From NCBI RefSeq assembly GCF_006494775.1, contig NZ_CP041146.1, forward strand, positions 3,782,001 through 3,846,000: DNA of 64,000 nucleotides, given 5' to 3'. This document shows positions 1-9,323 of the stretch, one piece after another; the stretch's first letter is position 1, and each line of letters opens with the position of its first letter. The stretch is from Nocardioides humi (GTDB taxonomy: Bacteria; Actinomycetota; Actinomycetes; Propionibacteriales; Nocardioidaceae). A model generated the notes under the pieces. That model was not told the DNA's origin. It was given only the letters and a program-made list of their open reading frames with translations, and made no database searches. The position numbers and the translations under genes were made by a program.

Positions 1-17
1 TTCCGCGGAGGACAGAG

Positions 18-746
18 ATGACAGTTCTTGCCCCTGAGACAGGCACGGGGAGCGTCGCGCTCAGTGCCCGCGGGCTGGTCGCCGGCTACGGCGACCTGGC
101 CGTCGTACGCGACCTCGACGTGAGCGTGAGCCCGGGCGAGATCGTGGCCCTGCTCGGTCCCAATGGCGCGGGGAAGTCGACCACGCTGCTCACCCTCGCC
201 GGCCAGCTGCCTCCCATCGCCGGAGAGATCACCTGGTTAGGCACGCCTCTCACCGGCGCACTGCACCGCCGGGCCCGGGCCGGCCTCGGGTTCGTGCCCG
301 AGGAGCGCTCGGTGATCATGTCGATGTCGGTGCGCGACAACCTGCTGCTCGGCAGCGGCGGGATCGAGCCCGCGGTCGAGCTGTTCCCCGAGCTCGGCAA
401 GCTGCTCGACCGCCGGGCCGGCCTGCTCTCGGGCGGTGAGCAGCAGATGCTGACGCTCGCCCGCGCGCTGGCGCGCCGGCCGCGGGTGCTGCTCGCCGAC
501 GAGCTGTCCCTCGGCCTCGCGCCGATCATCGTCGACCGGCTGTTCGCCGCGCTCCGGGACGCGGTGGGCGAGTTCGGCATCGGCGTGCTGCTCGTCGAGC
601 AGCAGGCCCGGCGCGCGCTCGACGTCTCCGACCGCTGGTACCTCATGCGCCGTGGCGAGGTCGTCGCCGCCGGCGCCTCCGACGGCGGCCTGGAGGAGAT
701 CCAGCGCCTCTACCTCGCCGACCACGACGAGTCCGTCGCCAGCTGA
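18..746 (+). CDS. livF: LivF-type ABC transporter ATPase
   Basis: Cytoplasmic ATPase of a branched-chain amino acid/amide-type importer, 242 aa, full family length. Walker A GPNGAGKS lies at about residues 47-54, signature LSGGE at 137-141 and Walker B VLLADE at 157-162. The switch segment reads LLVEQQARRAL, usual for LivF. A GGAGGA ribosome site lies 5 bases before the ATG. The next gene, 77 bases on, carries both permease domains and the second ATPase, so the two genes would form a complete membrane machine. No substrate-binding protein is present; it may lie upstream of the window. The substrate cannot be read from sequence; the CoA-ester enzymes that follow suggest an organic acid rather than an amino acid (inference). 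Confidence 0.92.
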   Translation: MTVLAPETGTGSVALSARGLVAGYGDLAVVRDLDVSVSPGEIVALLGPNGAGKSTTLLTLAGQLPPIAGEITWLGTPLTGALHRRARAGLGFVPEERSVIMSMSVRDNLLLGSGGIEPAVELFPELGKLLDRRAGLLSGGEQQMLTLARALARRPRVLLADELSLGLAPIIVDRLFAALRDAVGEFGIGVLLVEQQARRALDVSDRWYLMRRGEVVAAGASDGGLEEIQRLYLADHDESVAS

Positions 747-823
747 CCCCGGCCCTCCCGGCCGATCCCGCCCTCTCGCCGACCGCCCGTCACGGGCCTC
801 GACACCTTCCTGGAGATCCTCCC

Positions 824-3550
824 ATGGACATCCTTCGCTACGTCCTCATCGGTCTCGGCGCCGGTGCGCTCTACGCGCTGATCGCGCAAGGCCTGGTGCT
901 GGTCTACCGCGGCTCCGGCATCCTCAACTTCGCCCAGGGCGGCTTCGTGATGGTGGGCGGCTACGCCTACTACCACGCGACCGTCGAGTTCGAGCTCCCC
1001 CGCTGGATCGGGCTCGTGTTCGCGGTACTCGTGGGCGCGGTCCTCGGGACCCTGGTCCAGGTGCTCGTGCTGCGGCCGATGCGCGAGTCCTCCGCGCTGC
1101 TGCGGGTGATCTCGACGCTGGCCGTGCTCATGGTGCTGGTCTCGGCCGCCGTGCTGATCTACGGCAGCGACCTCAAGTCGGCGCCGTCGCTGCTGCCGAC
1201 GAAGAGCATCCAGGTCGCCTCCGACGTGTTCATCGGGGCGGACCGGATGATCCTGTTCTTCCTCGGCGCGCTGTCGACCGCGGTCTTGTGGTGGGTCTAC
1301 CGGTACACGACCTTCGGCCGGGCCACCAGCGCCGTGGCGGAGAACGAGCTGGTCGCGGCCAGCCTCGGTCACTCGCCGGAGCGGATCGCCATCGTCAACT
1401 GGGCGATCGGCGCGGCCGTGGCCGCCCTCGCGGGCGCCCTGATCGCCCCGATCACCTATCTGCAGCCGCAGGTGCTGGCCATGTTGGTGATCCCGGCGCT
1501 CGCCGTCGGCCTGATCGCCAACTTCAACTCCTTCCCGATCGTCTTCGGCGGCGCCATCGGTCTCGGCGTCGTGGAGTCGCTGATGGCGCGCTATGTCAGC
1601 GCCCCGGGCTGGTCGGCCAGCGTGCCGTTCATCATCGTCGTGATCGTGATGGTGCTGCGCGGCCGCGGCATCCCGCTGCGCAGCCACGTTCTCGACCGGA
1701 TGGCCGACGTCGGAACCGGTCGGGTCCGCTGGATCCCGACCGCGATCGGCTTCGCCGTGATGGCGTGGCTGTTCACCTCGGTGTTCGACATCGCCTGGAC
1801 CAACGCCTTCACGGTGACCATCGGCTTCGCGATCCTCTGCGTCTCGATCGTGCTCGTGACCGGGTACGCCGGCCAGCTCTCCCTCGCGCAGTACGTGCTC
1901 GCCGGTTTCGGCGCCCTCGTCGCGGCGCGGCTGGTCGCGGACCAGGGCTGGCCGTTCCTGCTCGCGCTGGTCGGCGCCGTCGTCATCACCGCGCTGCTCG
2001 GCGTCCTGGTCGCCCTGCCTGCGCTGCGCACCCGGGGCATCAACCTGGCGATCGTGACCCTCGGCCTCGCCGTGGTGATCTTCAACATCGTCCTCAACAA
2101 CACGGACTACTCCGGTGGCACCAGCGGCATCGTGATCCCGCCGATCACGATCTTCGGCCAGGACGTCAGTGGCCTGCTCGCGCCCGACCGCTACGGCATC
2201 ATGGCGCTCGCACTGTTGTTCCTCGTCGCGATCGGCGTCCTCAACCTGCGTCGTGGCGCCGTCGGTCGCCGGCTGCTCGCGGTGCGCAGCAACGAGCGTG
2301 CTGCGGCCTCGCTCGGGGTGAGCGTCTTCGCCGCGAAGCTGTTCGCGTTCGGCGCCGCCGCCGGCATCGCCGCGATCGCCGGAGTCGTGCTCACCTTCCG
2401 CAGCTTCAGCGTCGTGACGATCAACTTCGACACCTTCAACTCGATCAGCGCGGTCGCGATGACCGTGGTCGGCGGCGTCGGGTACGTCGGCGGCGGTGTC
2501 GTGGGCGGCACCCTGATGCCGTCCGGCGTGGGCTCCGAGCTGCTCCACAACGTGGAGTCGATCGAGTCCTGGCTGCCCCTCATCAGCGGAGTCATGCTGC
2601 TGGTGATCCTGGTCCAGAACCCGTCGGGCCTGTGGCAGATGAATGTCGACATGGTCAAGGGCCTCGCGCACCGGTTCCGCCGGGCCAAGCCGGCGCCGGT
2701 CGTCTCGGAGGCCGCGGTCGAGGAGCGGGTCACGCCCGAGCCGGTGCGCGCCCGTCGGCTCGTCGTCGACGGGGTCCGGGTCCGCTTCGGCAACGTCGTG
2801 GCCGTCGCCGACGCCTCCTTCGTGGTCGAGCCCGGCACGGTCCACGGCCTGATCGGGCCCAACGGCGCCGGCAAGACGACCGTCATCGACGCGGTGAGCG
2901 GCTTCGTGCGCTGCGACGCGGGCCGGGTCGAGCTGGACGGCGCCAACCTCACTCGGATGACGCCGCAGGCCCGGCTCGCGGCCGGTCTCGGGCGCTCGTT
3001 CCAGTCGCTCGAGCTGTTCGAGGACCTGACACTGCGCGAGAACCTGGCCATCGCCAGCGAGGCGTGGAGCCCGCTCAAGTACGCCTCCGACTTCGTCGCG
3101 CCGGGCGCCATCAAGCTCAACGGCGCCGCCCTGGCTGCCGCTCAGGAGTTCGACCTGATGGCCGAGCTGGACCTGAAGCCCGGCCAGCTCTCCATGGGCC
3201 ACCGCCGGCTCGCGGCGATCGCGCGGGCCGTGGCGAGCACCCCGTCGGTGCTCTGCCTCGACGAGCCGGCCGCCGGCCTGAGTGACGCCGAGGCCCAGAA
3301 CCTGGCCCGGCTGCTGCGCAAGCTCGCGCAGGAGTGGGGGATGGGCGTGCTGCTGGTCGAGCACAATGTCGACATGGTGCTCGCCGCCTGTGACGAGGTC
3401 ACGGTGCTCACCGCCGGCGCCGTGCTGATGAACGGCACGCCGAGCGAGGTGCGCCACGACCCGCGGGTGCTGGAGGCCTACCTGGGTGGGGATGCCGAGG
3501 ACGACCCCGACGGTCGCGTGGCCGAGGCGCTGGTCGCCGAGGTCGGCTGA
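824..3550 (+). CDS. Fused LivH-LivM-LivG permease/ATPase of a branched-chain-type ABC importer
   Basis: A 908-aa protein joining three subunits that are normally separate. Residues 1 to about 290 are a LivH-like permease, about 300-610 a LivM-like permease, both rich in membrane helices, and about 640-900 a LivG-like ATPase. In the ATPase, Walker A GPNGAGKT begins near residue 678, Walker B is LCLDEP near 808, and the switch His lies in LLVEHNVDM. The signature is atypical, LSMGHRRLA instead of the LivG-like LSYGQQRR. The ATG at the start has GGAG upstream. With LivF just before it, one polypeptide plus one ATPase would make the whole translocator with fixed 1:1:1 stoichiometry. The frame is open and continuous, so the fusion is not an artefact of one stop codon. 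Confidence 0.9.
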   Translation: MDILRYVLIGLGAGALYALIAQGLVLVYRGSGILNFAQGGFVMVGGYAYYHATVEFELPRWIGLVFAVLVGAVLGTLVQVLVLRPMRESSALLRVISTLAVLMVLVSAAVLIYGSDLKSAPSLLPTKSIQVASDVFIGADRMILFFLGALSTAVLWWVYRYTTFGRATSAVAENELVAASLGHSPERIAIVNWAIGAAVAALAGALIAPITYLQPQVLAMLVIPALAVGLIANFNSFPIVFGGAIGLGVVESLMARYVSAPGWSASVPFIIVVIVMVLRGRGIPLRSHVLDRMADVGTGRVRWIPTAIGFAVMAWLFTSVFDIAWTNAFTVTIGFAILCVSIVLVTGYAGQLSLAQYVLAGFGALVAARLVADQGWPFLLALVGAVVITALLGVLVALPALRTRGINLAIVTLGLAVVIFNIVLNNTDYSGGTSGIVIPPITIFGQDVSGLLAPDRYGIMALALLFLVAIGVLNLRRGAVGRRLLAVRSNERAAASLGVSVFAAKLFAFGAAAGIAAIAGVVLTFRSFSVVTINFDTFNSISAVAMTVVGGVGYVGGGVVGGTLMPSGVGSELLHNVESIESWLPLISGVMLLVILVQNPSGLWQMNVDMVKGLAHRFRRAKPAPVVSEAAVEERVTPEPVRARRLVVDGVRVRFGNVVAVADASFVVEPGTVHGLIGPNGAGKTTVIDAVSGFVRCDAGRVELDGANLTRMTPQARLAAGLGRSFQSLELFEDLTLRENLAIASEAWSPLKYASDFVAPGAIKLNGAALAAAQEFDLMAELDLKPGQLSMGHRRLAAIARAVASTPSVLCLDEPAAGLSDAEAQNLARLLRKLAQEWGMGVLLVEHNVDMVLAACDEVTVLTAGAVLMNGTPSEVRHDPRVLEAYLGGDAEDDPDGRVAEALVAEVG

Positions 3551-3570
3551 GCCGGCCGGAGAGGACCGCG

Positions 3571-4137
3571 ATGACCGAGACGGCAGCCCGTCCCGTCGTC
3601 CGGGCGCCCCGCCCGGACCGGCTGGCCCATGTCGTCCTGCGCACCCGCCACCTCACGCCGATGGTGGACTGGTGGCGAGAGGTGCTGCAGGCCGAGGTGG
3701 TCTTCCGCAACGACTTCATCGCCTTCCTGACCTTCGACGAGGAGCACCATCGGATCGCGATCGTGCAGCCGCCGGAGGTGGGGGAGCCGGTGGTGGCCGG
3801 CTCCGGACTGGACCACATCGCGTTCACCTACGCCACTCTCGGGGATCTGGTCGCCACCTACGAGCGGCTGCTGGCGGCCGGGGTGCCACCCACCTGGGTG
3901 GTCAACCACGGGCCGACCCTGTCGGCGTACTACAGCGACCCCGACGGCAACCAGGCCGAGCTCCAGATCGACAGGTTCGCGACCAACGAGGAGGCGACGG
4001 CGTTCCTCGCCTCGCCCGCGTTCGCGCGGCACCCGGTCGGTCACCGGGTGGACCTGGCCGACCTCGCCCGCCGCTACCACGAGGGCGAGGACCCGGCGGT
4101 CCTGACCGCCTACAAGTACGACCACGAGAATCGCTGA
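3571..4137 (+). CDS. VOC superfamily metalloprotein (glyoxalase/extradiol dioxygenase fold)
   Basis: 188-aa protein with a vicinal-oxygen-chelate fold. The likely metal ligands are visible: His20 in DRLAHVVL, His82 in GLDHIAF and Glu130 in DPDGNQAELQ, the 2-His-1-Glu arrangement of extradiol dioxygenases and glyoxalase-type enzymes. It is shorter than a two-domain extradiol dioxygenase (about 290 aa), so ring cleavage is possible but unproven; isomerase or epimerase roles occur in the same superfamily. GGAGAGGA precedes the ATG. It starts 20 bases after the transporter gene and is followed by an SDR gene at 28 bases, consistent with one operon. Confidence 0.8.
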   Translation: MTETAARPVVRAPRPDRLAHVVLRTRHLTPMVDWWREVLQAEVVFRNDFIAFLTFDEEHHRIAIVQPPEVGEPVVAGSGLDHIAFTYATLGDLVATYERLLAAGVPPTWVVNHGPTLSAYYSDPDGNQAELQIDRFATNEEATAFLASPAFARHPVGHRVDLADLARRYHEGEDPAVLTAYKYDHENR

Positions 4138-4165
4138 ACACCGACAGGAGAGCTGAGCAGACCTG

Positions 4166-4978
4166 ATGGGAACACTGGACGGACGGATCGCCCTGGTCAC
4201 GGGCGCCGGGTCGGGACTCGGCGTCGCCTCGGCCCGGGCCCTCGCGGCCGCGGGCGCGAAGGTGCTCGTCACCGACCTGAACGCCGACACCGCGGCGGCC
4301 ACGGCCGCCGCGATCGCCGAGCAGGGCGGTACGGCGGTCGCCACCGCCCACGACATCGCCGACGAGAGCGCCTGGGCGGCCGCGGTCGAGACCGCCCGCC
4401 GTGAGCTCGGCGGCCCGGTGACGGTGCTGCACAACAATGCCGCGCTCACCATCGGCCCGGTGATGGACCGCGATCGCGACCCGCTCAACCTGGACCTCGA
4501 CGCCTGGAACACCAGCCTGTCGGTCACCCTCACCGGGTCGGCCCTGGGCTGCAAGCACGTGCTCCCCGGCATGCTGGAGGCCGGTACCGGGAGCATCATC
4601 AACATGTCGTCGACCCGCGGGATCACGGGCGCGACCTGGCGGATGAGCTACAACACCGCCAAGGCGGGGATCCTCGGCCTGACCCGCACCGTCGCCGTGC
4701 ACTACGGCGCGCAGGGAATCCGCTGCAACGCGATCGTGCCCGGCGTCTTCGACACCCCCGCGCTGCGCGGCGGGATCCCGCAGGAGCGGGTCCGCGAGGT
4801 CGAGCGCTCCCACCTGCTCAACCGGATGGGGCGTCCCGAGGAGCTCGGCAACGCCGTCGTCTTCCTCGCCTCCGACCTGTCCAGCTTCATCACCGGCGCG
4901 GTCATCCCCGTCGACGGTGGCCAATCCGGCTTCAGCGAGGGCCTCGCCCCCGCGACCAGCCGTGGAATCGAGGACTGA
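4166..4978 (+). CDS. SDR family NAD(P)-dependent oxidoreductase
   Basis: 270-aa classical short-chain dehydrogenase. Cofactor motif TGAGSGLG is at residues 12-19, NNAA at 90-93, the catalytic Ser near 148-149 and the YxxxK pair at Tyr162/Lys166 (YNTAK). An Asp at the end of beta-2 (VTDLN, near 37) favours NAD over NADP. AGGAGAG precedes the ATG. It probably oxidises a hydroxy intermediate in the pathway of the surrounding CoA-ester genes; the substrate is not evident. Confidence 0.87.
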   Translation: MGTLDGRIALVTGAGSGLGVASARALAAAGAKVLVTDLNADTAAATAAAIAEQGGTAVATAHDIADESAWAAAVETARRELGGPVTVLHNNAALTIGPVMDRDRDPLNLDLDAWNTSLSVTLTGSALGCKHVLPGMLEAGTGSIINMSSTRGITGATWRMSYNTAKAGILGLTRTVAVHYGAQGIRCNAIVPGVFDTPALRGGIPQERVREVERSHLLNRMGRPEELGNAVVFLASDLSSFITGAVIPVDGGQSGFSEGLAPATSRGIED

Positions 4979-4981
4979 CCC

Positions 4982-6103
4982 ATGAGCGCACCGAAGACCC
5001 TGGTCATCGGCGGCACCGGCCCGACCGGTCCGCACATCCTGCAGGGCCTGCTCGACCGCGGGCACGACGTCACGATGCTGCACCGCGGGGCTCACGAGCC
5101 GCCCGACCTGCCCGATGTGCGGCACCTCCACGCCGACCCGCACTTCCCCGAGACGCTGGCGGAGGCGGTGGGCGACGCCGAGTGGGACGTGGTGGTGGCG
5201 ACCTACGGCCGGATGAAGGTCACCGGTGAGTACTTCGCCGGGCGCACCGGCCAGCTGGTGTGCGTCGGCGGCGTCCCGGTGTACCGCGGCTTCATCGAGC
5301 CGCAGGGATCGCGGCCGTGGGGCATGAAGGTCAACGCCCGCGAGGACAGCCCGATGGCGGACACCGCGGAGGTGCCGGCCAAGTTCGCGATGCAGATCCT
5401 CAACGCCGAGCGCTCGGTGCTGGCACGCGCCGCGGACGGCGCCTACCGGGCGTCGTACGTGCGCTATCCGCAGATCTACGGGCCGCGCAATATCGTCCCG
5501 TGGGAGTGGGCGGTGCTGAAGCGGATCCAGGACGATCGGCCCTACATGATCCTGCCCGACGACGGCCTGTGGCTGTTCTTCCGGGCCGCGGCGCGCAACG
5601 CCGCCGCCGCGATCATGGCGATCGTGGACCAGCCCGACCTCGCGAACGGCGAGTCCTACAACGTCGCCGACGACGACCAGTTCAGCATGCGCCAGTGGGC
5701 GGAGACGGTGGCACAGATCTGCGGTGCCGAGCTCGACTTCATCGGCATCCCGTCGCTGATCGCACCGTCGGCGATGAACGAGTTCCTCGCACCGGCGAGC
5801 CGGCCGCACATGACGGTGGATGCGTCCAAGATCCGCACGCAGCTGGGCTATCGCGACGTGATCACGGCGTACGACGCTCTGGCCGAGACCGTCGCCTGGC
5901 TGCGGGAGAACCCGCCGACCCCCGAGGCATACCCGATGTACACCGGGAAGTTCGACTACGACCTCGAGGACCGCCAGGTCGCGGCGTACGCCCGGGCCGT
6001 CGAGGCCTGTCTCGCCGAGGCCCCCGACCAGGCGCCACCGCTGGCGCACCCGATGCCGCACCCCAAGGTCCCCTCGCTCACCGTCGACGAACGCGGTCGC
6101 TGA
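4982..6103 (+). CDS. NAD-dependent epimerase/dehydratase family protein (atypical SDR)
   Basis: 373-aa protein with an N-terminal nucleotide-binding motif GGTGPTGPHIL (residues 10-20) and the extended-SDR signature RYPQIYGPRN in the middle. No clear YxxxK catalytic pair is seen in the expected place, so it belongs with atypical SDRs (reductase or epimerase-like) and may not be a sugar epimerase. It starts 3 bases after the preceding SDR stop and overlaps the next gene by 1 base, so it is clearly co-transcribed with the CoA-ester genes. Confidence 0.8.
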   Translation: MSAPKTLVIGGTGPTGPHILQGLLDRGHDVTMLHRGAHEPPDLPDVRHLHADPHFPETLAEAVGDAEWDVVVATYGRMKVTGEYFAGRTGQLVCVGGVPVYRGFIEPQGSRPWGMKVNAREDSPMADTAEVPAKFAMQILNAERSVLARAADGAYRASYVRYPQIYGPRNIVPWEWAVLKRIQDDRPYMILPDDGLWLFFRAAARNAAAAIMAIVDQPDLANGESYNVADDDQFSMRQWAETVAQICGAELDFIGIPSLIAPSAMNEFLAPASRPHMTVDASKIRTQLGYRDVITAYDALAETVAWLRENPPTPEAYPMYTGKFDYDLEDRQVAAYARAVEACLAEAPDQAPPLAHPMPHPKVPSLTVDERGR

Positions 6104-6873
6104 TGGCGATCCGGCAGGAGCTCGGCGCCACCGGCGTCTTGGAGCTGGTCATCGACGCGCCACCGGTCAACGCCGTCGGCATCGCCGACCTGGCCGAGCT
6201 CGCGCGGGTCGTCGAGGGCGTCGCGGAGCGCCCCGACGTAAGCGTGGTGCTGCTGCGCGGCGAGGGCCGCGGCTTCATCGGCGGCGGCGACGTCAAGGAG
6301 GTCCAGCGACTCGAGGGCTTCGAGGGGATCCTCGGCCAGGTCACCGGGTCGACCGACCTCACCGTCGGGATCCACCGCTGCGCGGTGCCCGTCGTCGCCG
6401 CGGTCCATCGCTACTGCATCGGCCTCGGTGTGCTGGTCGCCGGAGTCTGCGACGTCGTCGTGACCGACGAGGGGTGCACCTTCGTGCTCGCCGAGGTCGA
6501 CAACGGGGCCACCGGTGGTGCGGTCCAGGCGATGGGCCTGATGCCCGACAAGCGGCTGCGCCAGGCGATGTTCACCTGCGAGCCGGTGCTGGGCCGGGAG
6601 CTGGCGACGTACGGCACCGTGGTCGCGGTCCCCGACGAGGCGGCGGTGCTCACCGAGGCCCGGCGGCTCGCCGAGGTGATGGCGAGCAAGCCCGCCACCG
6701 TGCTGCGGGCCGCGAAGCAGGCGGTCAACGCCAGCGCGCAGCGCGACATCGAGGAGCTCTACCGCGCCGAGACGGCGTTGACCCTCGAGCTCAACATGCG
6801 GGGCGACGCCCGCGCCGCCCGGGAGACCTTCGTCTCCGGCGAGCGGCGCGGCTACCTCAGTCCGCGCGACTGA
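6103..6873 (+). CDS. Enoyl-CoA hydratase/isomerase family protein (crotonase)
   Basis: 256-aa crotonase. The ATG shares its A with the stop of the preceding gene (TGATG), a translational coupling arrangement. The first oxyanion-hole region reads FIGGGDVKEV and the second YCIGLGVLVAG. The usual CoA-binding NALS segment is altered to NAVG, so activity may differ from a standard hydratase. It ends in a 17-base convergent overlap with the alpha-methylacyl-CoA racemase gene on the other strand. Confidence 0.85.
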   Translation: MAIRQELGATGVLELVIDAPPVNAVGIADLAELARVVEGVAERPDVSVVLLRGEGRGFIGGGDVKEVQRLEGFEGILGQVTGSTDLTVGIHRCAVPVVAAVHRYCIGLGVLVAGVCDVVVTDEGCTFVLAEVDNGATGGAVQAMGLMPDKRLRQAMFTCEPVLGRELATYGTVVAVPDEAAVLTEARRLAEVMASKPATVLRAAKQAVNASAQRDIEELYRAETALTLELNMRGDARAARETFVSGERRGYLSPRD

Positions 6874-8005
6874 CCGCGACCCCGGCATCGATCAGCGCGG
6901 CCGGGTCCAGGCCGGCGGCGGCGAGGACCTCGACGGTGTGCTGGCCGGGCACCGGGGGCGCGGTGGGCTCGGCCGCGGTCGACCGGGAGAAGCGCGGCGC
7001 CGGCCCGGAGTGCAGCCGGCCGTCGCGGTCGACGACGGAGCCGCGGGCCCGGACATGCGGGTGCTCCGCCGACTCGCGCAGGCTGAGGACCGGGGTGACG
7101 CAACAGTCGATGTCGGCGAAGAACGCGGTCCACTCGGTGCGGGTGCGAGCGCGGAAGGCGTCGGCGAGCACCGCCCGCGCCTCGGACCAGTGGCCGCGGT
7201 CGTACTGCCGCTCGACCGGCAGGTCGAGGCCGAGTGCCGCCACCAGGCGGGCGTAGAACTTCACCTCGCCCGCGCCGACGGCCATGTGCTCGCCGTCGGC
7301 GGTCTCGTAGACGCCGTAGTACGGCGCCGCACCGTCGAGCGCGTTGGCGCCCCGCTCGTCGACCCACAGACCCTGCGCCAGCAGACTGTGCAGACTCGAC
7401 AGCATGTGCAGCACGCCGTCCACGATGGCGACGTCGACGACCTGGCCGGTGCCGGAGCGCTCGGCCTCGCGGAGCGCGGCGAGCACGCCGGCCACGAGGT
7501 ACATCCCGCCACCGCCCCAGTCGCCGACGAAGTTCACCGGCGGCACGGGTGGGCCGTCCGCGGGCCCGACGGCGTGGAGGGCGCCGGTGAGGGAGATGTA
7601 GTTGATGTCGTGCCCGGCCATCGCGGCGAGGGGGCCGTCCTGGCCCCAGCCGGTCATCCGCGCGTAGACCAGGGCGGGGTTGCGGGCCAGGCACGCGTCC
7701 GGACCGAGGCCGAGTCGCTCCGCGACTCCGGGCCGGTAGCCCTCGGTCACGATCTGGGCGTTCTCGACGAGGGTGAGGACGGCCTCGGCCGCGTCGGGGT
7801 GCTTGAGGTCGATGGCGACCGACTGCTTGCCTCGGTTGAGGAAGTCCAGCGCGGGGTCCATCGCCTCGGTGCCCTGGGCGTCGACAGCGGGCCGGTCGAC
7901 CCGGACCACCTCGGCGCCCAGGTCGGCGAGCAGCATGGTGGCGTAGGCGCTGGGCCCCAGCGCGCCGAGCTCGAGCACGCGCAGACCTGCGAGTGGGCCG
8001 GTCAT
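6857..8005 (-). CDS. mcr: Alpha-methylacyl-CoA racemase (CaiB/BaiF superfamily)
   Basis: 382-aa member of the CaiB/BaiF superfamily. The residues used for alpha-proton exchange in Mycobacterium MCR can be aligned: His132 in GHDINY, Asp162 in VGDWGGGG and Glu247 in AVGAGEVKF. The class III CoA-transferase Asp in an IGD/VGD-FxxG context is not what this protein shows. It would interconvert R and S 2-methylacyl-CoA esters, needed before beta-oxidation of isoprenoid, steroid side-chain or branched fatty acids. GGAGGAGG precedes the ATG. It is divergent from the alpha/beta hydrolase gene. Confidence 0.82.
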   Translation of the reverse strand: MTGPLAGLRVLELGALGPSAYATMLLADLGAEVVRVDRPAVDAQGTEAMDPALDFLNRGKQSVAIDLKHPDAAEAVLTLVENAQIVTEGYRPGVAERLGLGPDACLARNPALVYARMTGWGQDGPLAAMAGHDINYISLTGALHAVGPADGPPVPPVNFVGDWGGGGMYLVAGVLAALREAERSGTGQVVDVAIVDGVLHMLSSLHSLLAQGLWVDERGANALDGAAPYYGVYETADGEHMAVGAGEVKFYARLVAALGLDLPVERQYDRGHWSEARAVLADAFRARTRTEWTAFFADIDCCVTPVLSLRESAEHPHVRARGSVVDRDGRLHSGPAPRFSRSTAAEPTAPPVPGQHTVEVLAAAGLDPAALIDAGVAVSRAD

Positions 8006-8061
8006 GGGGTTCCTCCTCCGCCGACGGGGTCAGGTGCCGGCGGCTCAGGAACCTACCACTG

Positions 8062-8103
8062 TTCGGAAAGACTCTGGCCGAGGTATTCCAAACGCTGTAT
8101 GGT
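8062..8103 (+). promoter_or_regulatory. Possible divergent promoter/operator region
   Basis: In the 148-base gap between divergent genes there is a TTCGGAA palindrome (8062-8068), a GGAA...TTCC pair (8065-8068 and 8086-8089) and a TATGGT -10-like hexamer (8098-8103) about 50 bases before the hydrolase start. The -35 match is poor. The region is unusually AT-rich for this DNA. Confidence 0.3.
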
Positions 8104-8153
8104 TATTTTGCCCGCCGCAGTCCGCGGGCCACCGCACGAGCGAGAGGTCGCCG

Positions 8154-9323
8154 ATGTCAACCGATGCACCCGTCAAGTACTCGCGGACGCCGTACCTGGT
8201 CGTCCAGCGCGACAACGCGGTCCGCAAGGACGTCTATGGAACGATCGACGACTCGGTCGTCCTCCACGCGCAGCTGCTGCGTGGTGAGCAGGACTCCGAC
8301 ACCTGTGTGGTCGCGATGCACCCCATCGGGTCGCCCGGCTACCTGCCGATGTTCTCCGGTCTCGCGCGGGCCGGCTACCACGTCGTGGCCAGCGACACCC
8401 GCTACGGCAACGGCGACGCCGCCCTGATCATGGAGAACGTGCTGCTCGACCTGGGCGCGGTCGTCAAGGACGCGCGGGAGCGACTCGGCTACCGCAAGGT
8501 GATCCTGGCCGGGTGGAGCGGCGGCGGGTCGCTGATGATGGGCTACCAGGGCGAGGCCGAGAAGCCGGTCATCACGCAGACCGGTGCGGGGGAGTACACG
8601 CCGCTGGCGGACGCCCAGCTCAGCGCGGCCGACGGTGTCATGATCCTGGCCGCGCACCGCAGCCGTCATCACCTGCTGACCGACTTCCTCGACGCGTCGA
8701 TCCTCGACGAGTCCCGGCCCGACGTCCGCGACCCGGAGCTGAACCTGTACGCCGGCGACAACCCGAACCAGCCGCCGTACTCCGCCGACTTCGTGGCTGC
8801 CTACCGGGCGGCGCAGCGGGCCCGCAGTGCCCGGATCACGGCCTATGCACAGGAGCGGCTGGCCGATCTGAAGGCGCAGGGCCGCGAGCACGAGGAGCAC
8901 TGCTTCGTCGTCCAGGGCACCATGGCCGACCCGCGCTGGCTGGACGGCGCGGTCGACCCCAACGACCGCGCCCCGGGCTCCTACCTCGGCGATCCGCGGC
9001 TGGTCAACGACGGCCCGTCGGCGCTGGGCCGCTACACGACGACCCGCAGCTGGCTGTCGCAGTGGTCCTTCGACACCGCCCAGGTGGACGCCGTCGACGC
9101 GGCCGCCCGGGTGACCAAGCCGGTGCTGATCCTGGAGAACTCGCGGGACGACGCCTGCCCGCCGGCGCACCCGAAGGCGATCTACGAGGCCCTCCCGACC
9201 GCCGAGAAGCAGTACAGCGTGATCGAGGGCGCGAACCACTACTACAGCGGTCAGAAGAAGCACCTCCAGTCGGCGATCGACCACATCGACGGGTGGATGG
9301 TGCAGAACGGCTTCGGCCGGTGA
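8154..9323 (+). CDS. Alpha/beta hydrolase
   Basis: 389-aa alpha/beta hydrolase. Nucleophile elbow AGWSGGGS gives Ser122; the acid is probably Asp332 or Asp333 in NSRDDACP and the base His362 in EGANHYYSG. The ATG at 8154 is preferred over an upstream in-frame start because GAGAGG lies 7 bases before it and the upstream extension is low-complexity. The long insert between nucleophile and acid suggests a substantial lid domain. It overlaps the downstream CoA-transferase by 4 bases (GTGA). The likely role is hydrolysis of an ester, lactone or C-C bond in the same pathway (inference). Confidence 0.83.
   Translation: MSTDAPVKYSRTPYLVVQRDNAVRKDVYGTIDDSVVLHAQLLRGEQDSDTCVVAMHPIGSPGYLPMFSGLARAGYHVVASDTRYGNGDAALIMENVLLDLGAVVKDARERLGYRKVILAGWSGGGSLMMGYQGEAEKPVITQTGAGEYTPLADAQLSAADGVMILAAHRSRHHLLTDFLDASILDESRPDVRDPELNLYAGDNPNQPPYSADFVAAYRAAQRARSARITAYAQERLADLKAQGREHEEHCFVVQGTMADPRWLDGAVDPNDRAPGSYLGDPRLVNDGPSALGRYTTTRSWLSQWSFDTAQVDAVDAAARVTKPVLILENSRDDACPPAHPKAIYEALPTAEKQYSVIEGANHYYSGQKKHLQSAIDHIDGWMVQNGFGR

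Noticed and set aside
710..3457. Very long open frame antisense to the permease fusion
   Set aside because: High GC keeps antisense frames open; the translation is low-complexity His/Arg/Asp-rich and matches no fold. Similar antisense frames elsewhere were dropped for the same reason.
3571..4137. Assigning the VOC protein as a ring-cleaving extradiol dioxygenase
   Set aside because: Three ligands are present but length and single-domain form fit many VOC activities; no firm evidence for ring cleavage.
6857..8005. CoA-transferase role for the CaiB/BaiF protein
   Set aside because: The racemase His, Asp and Glu are all in place, and the transferase Asp context is not.
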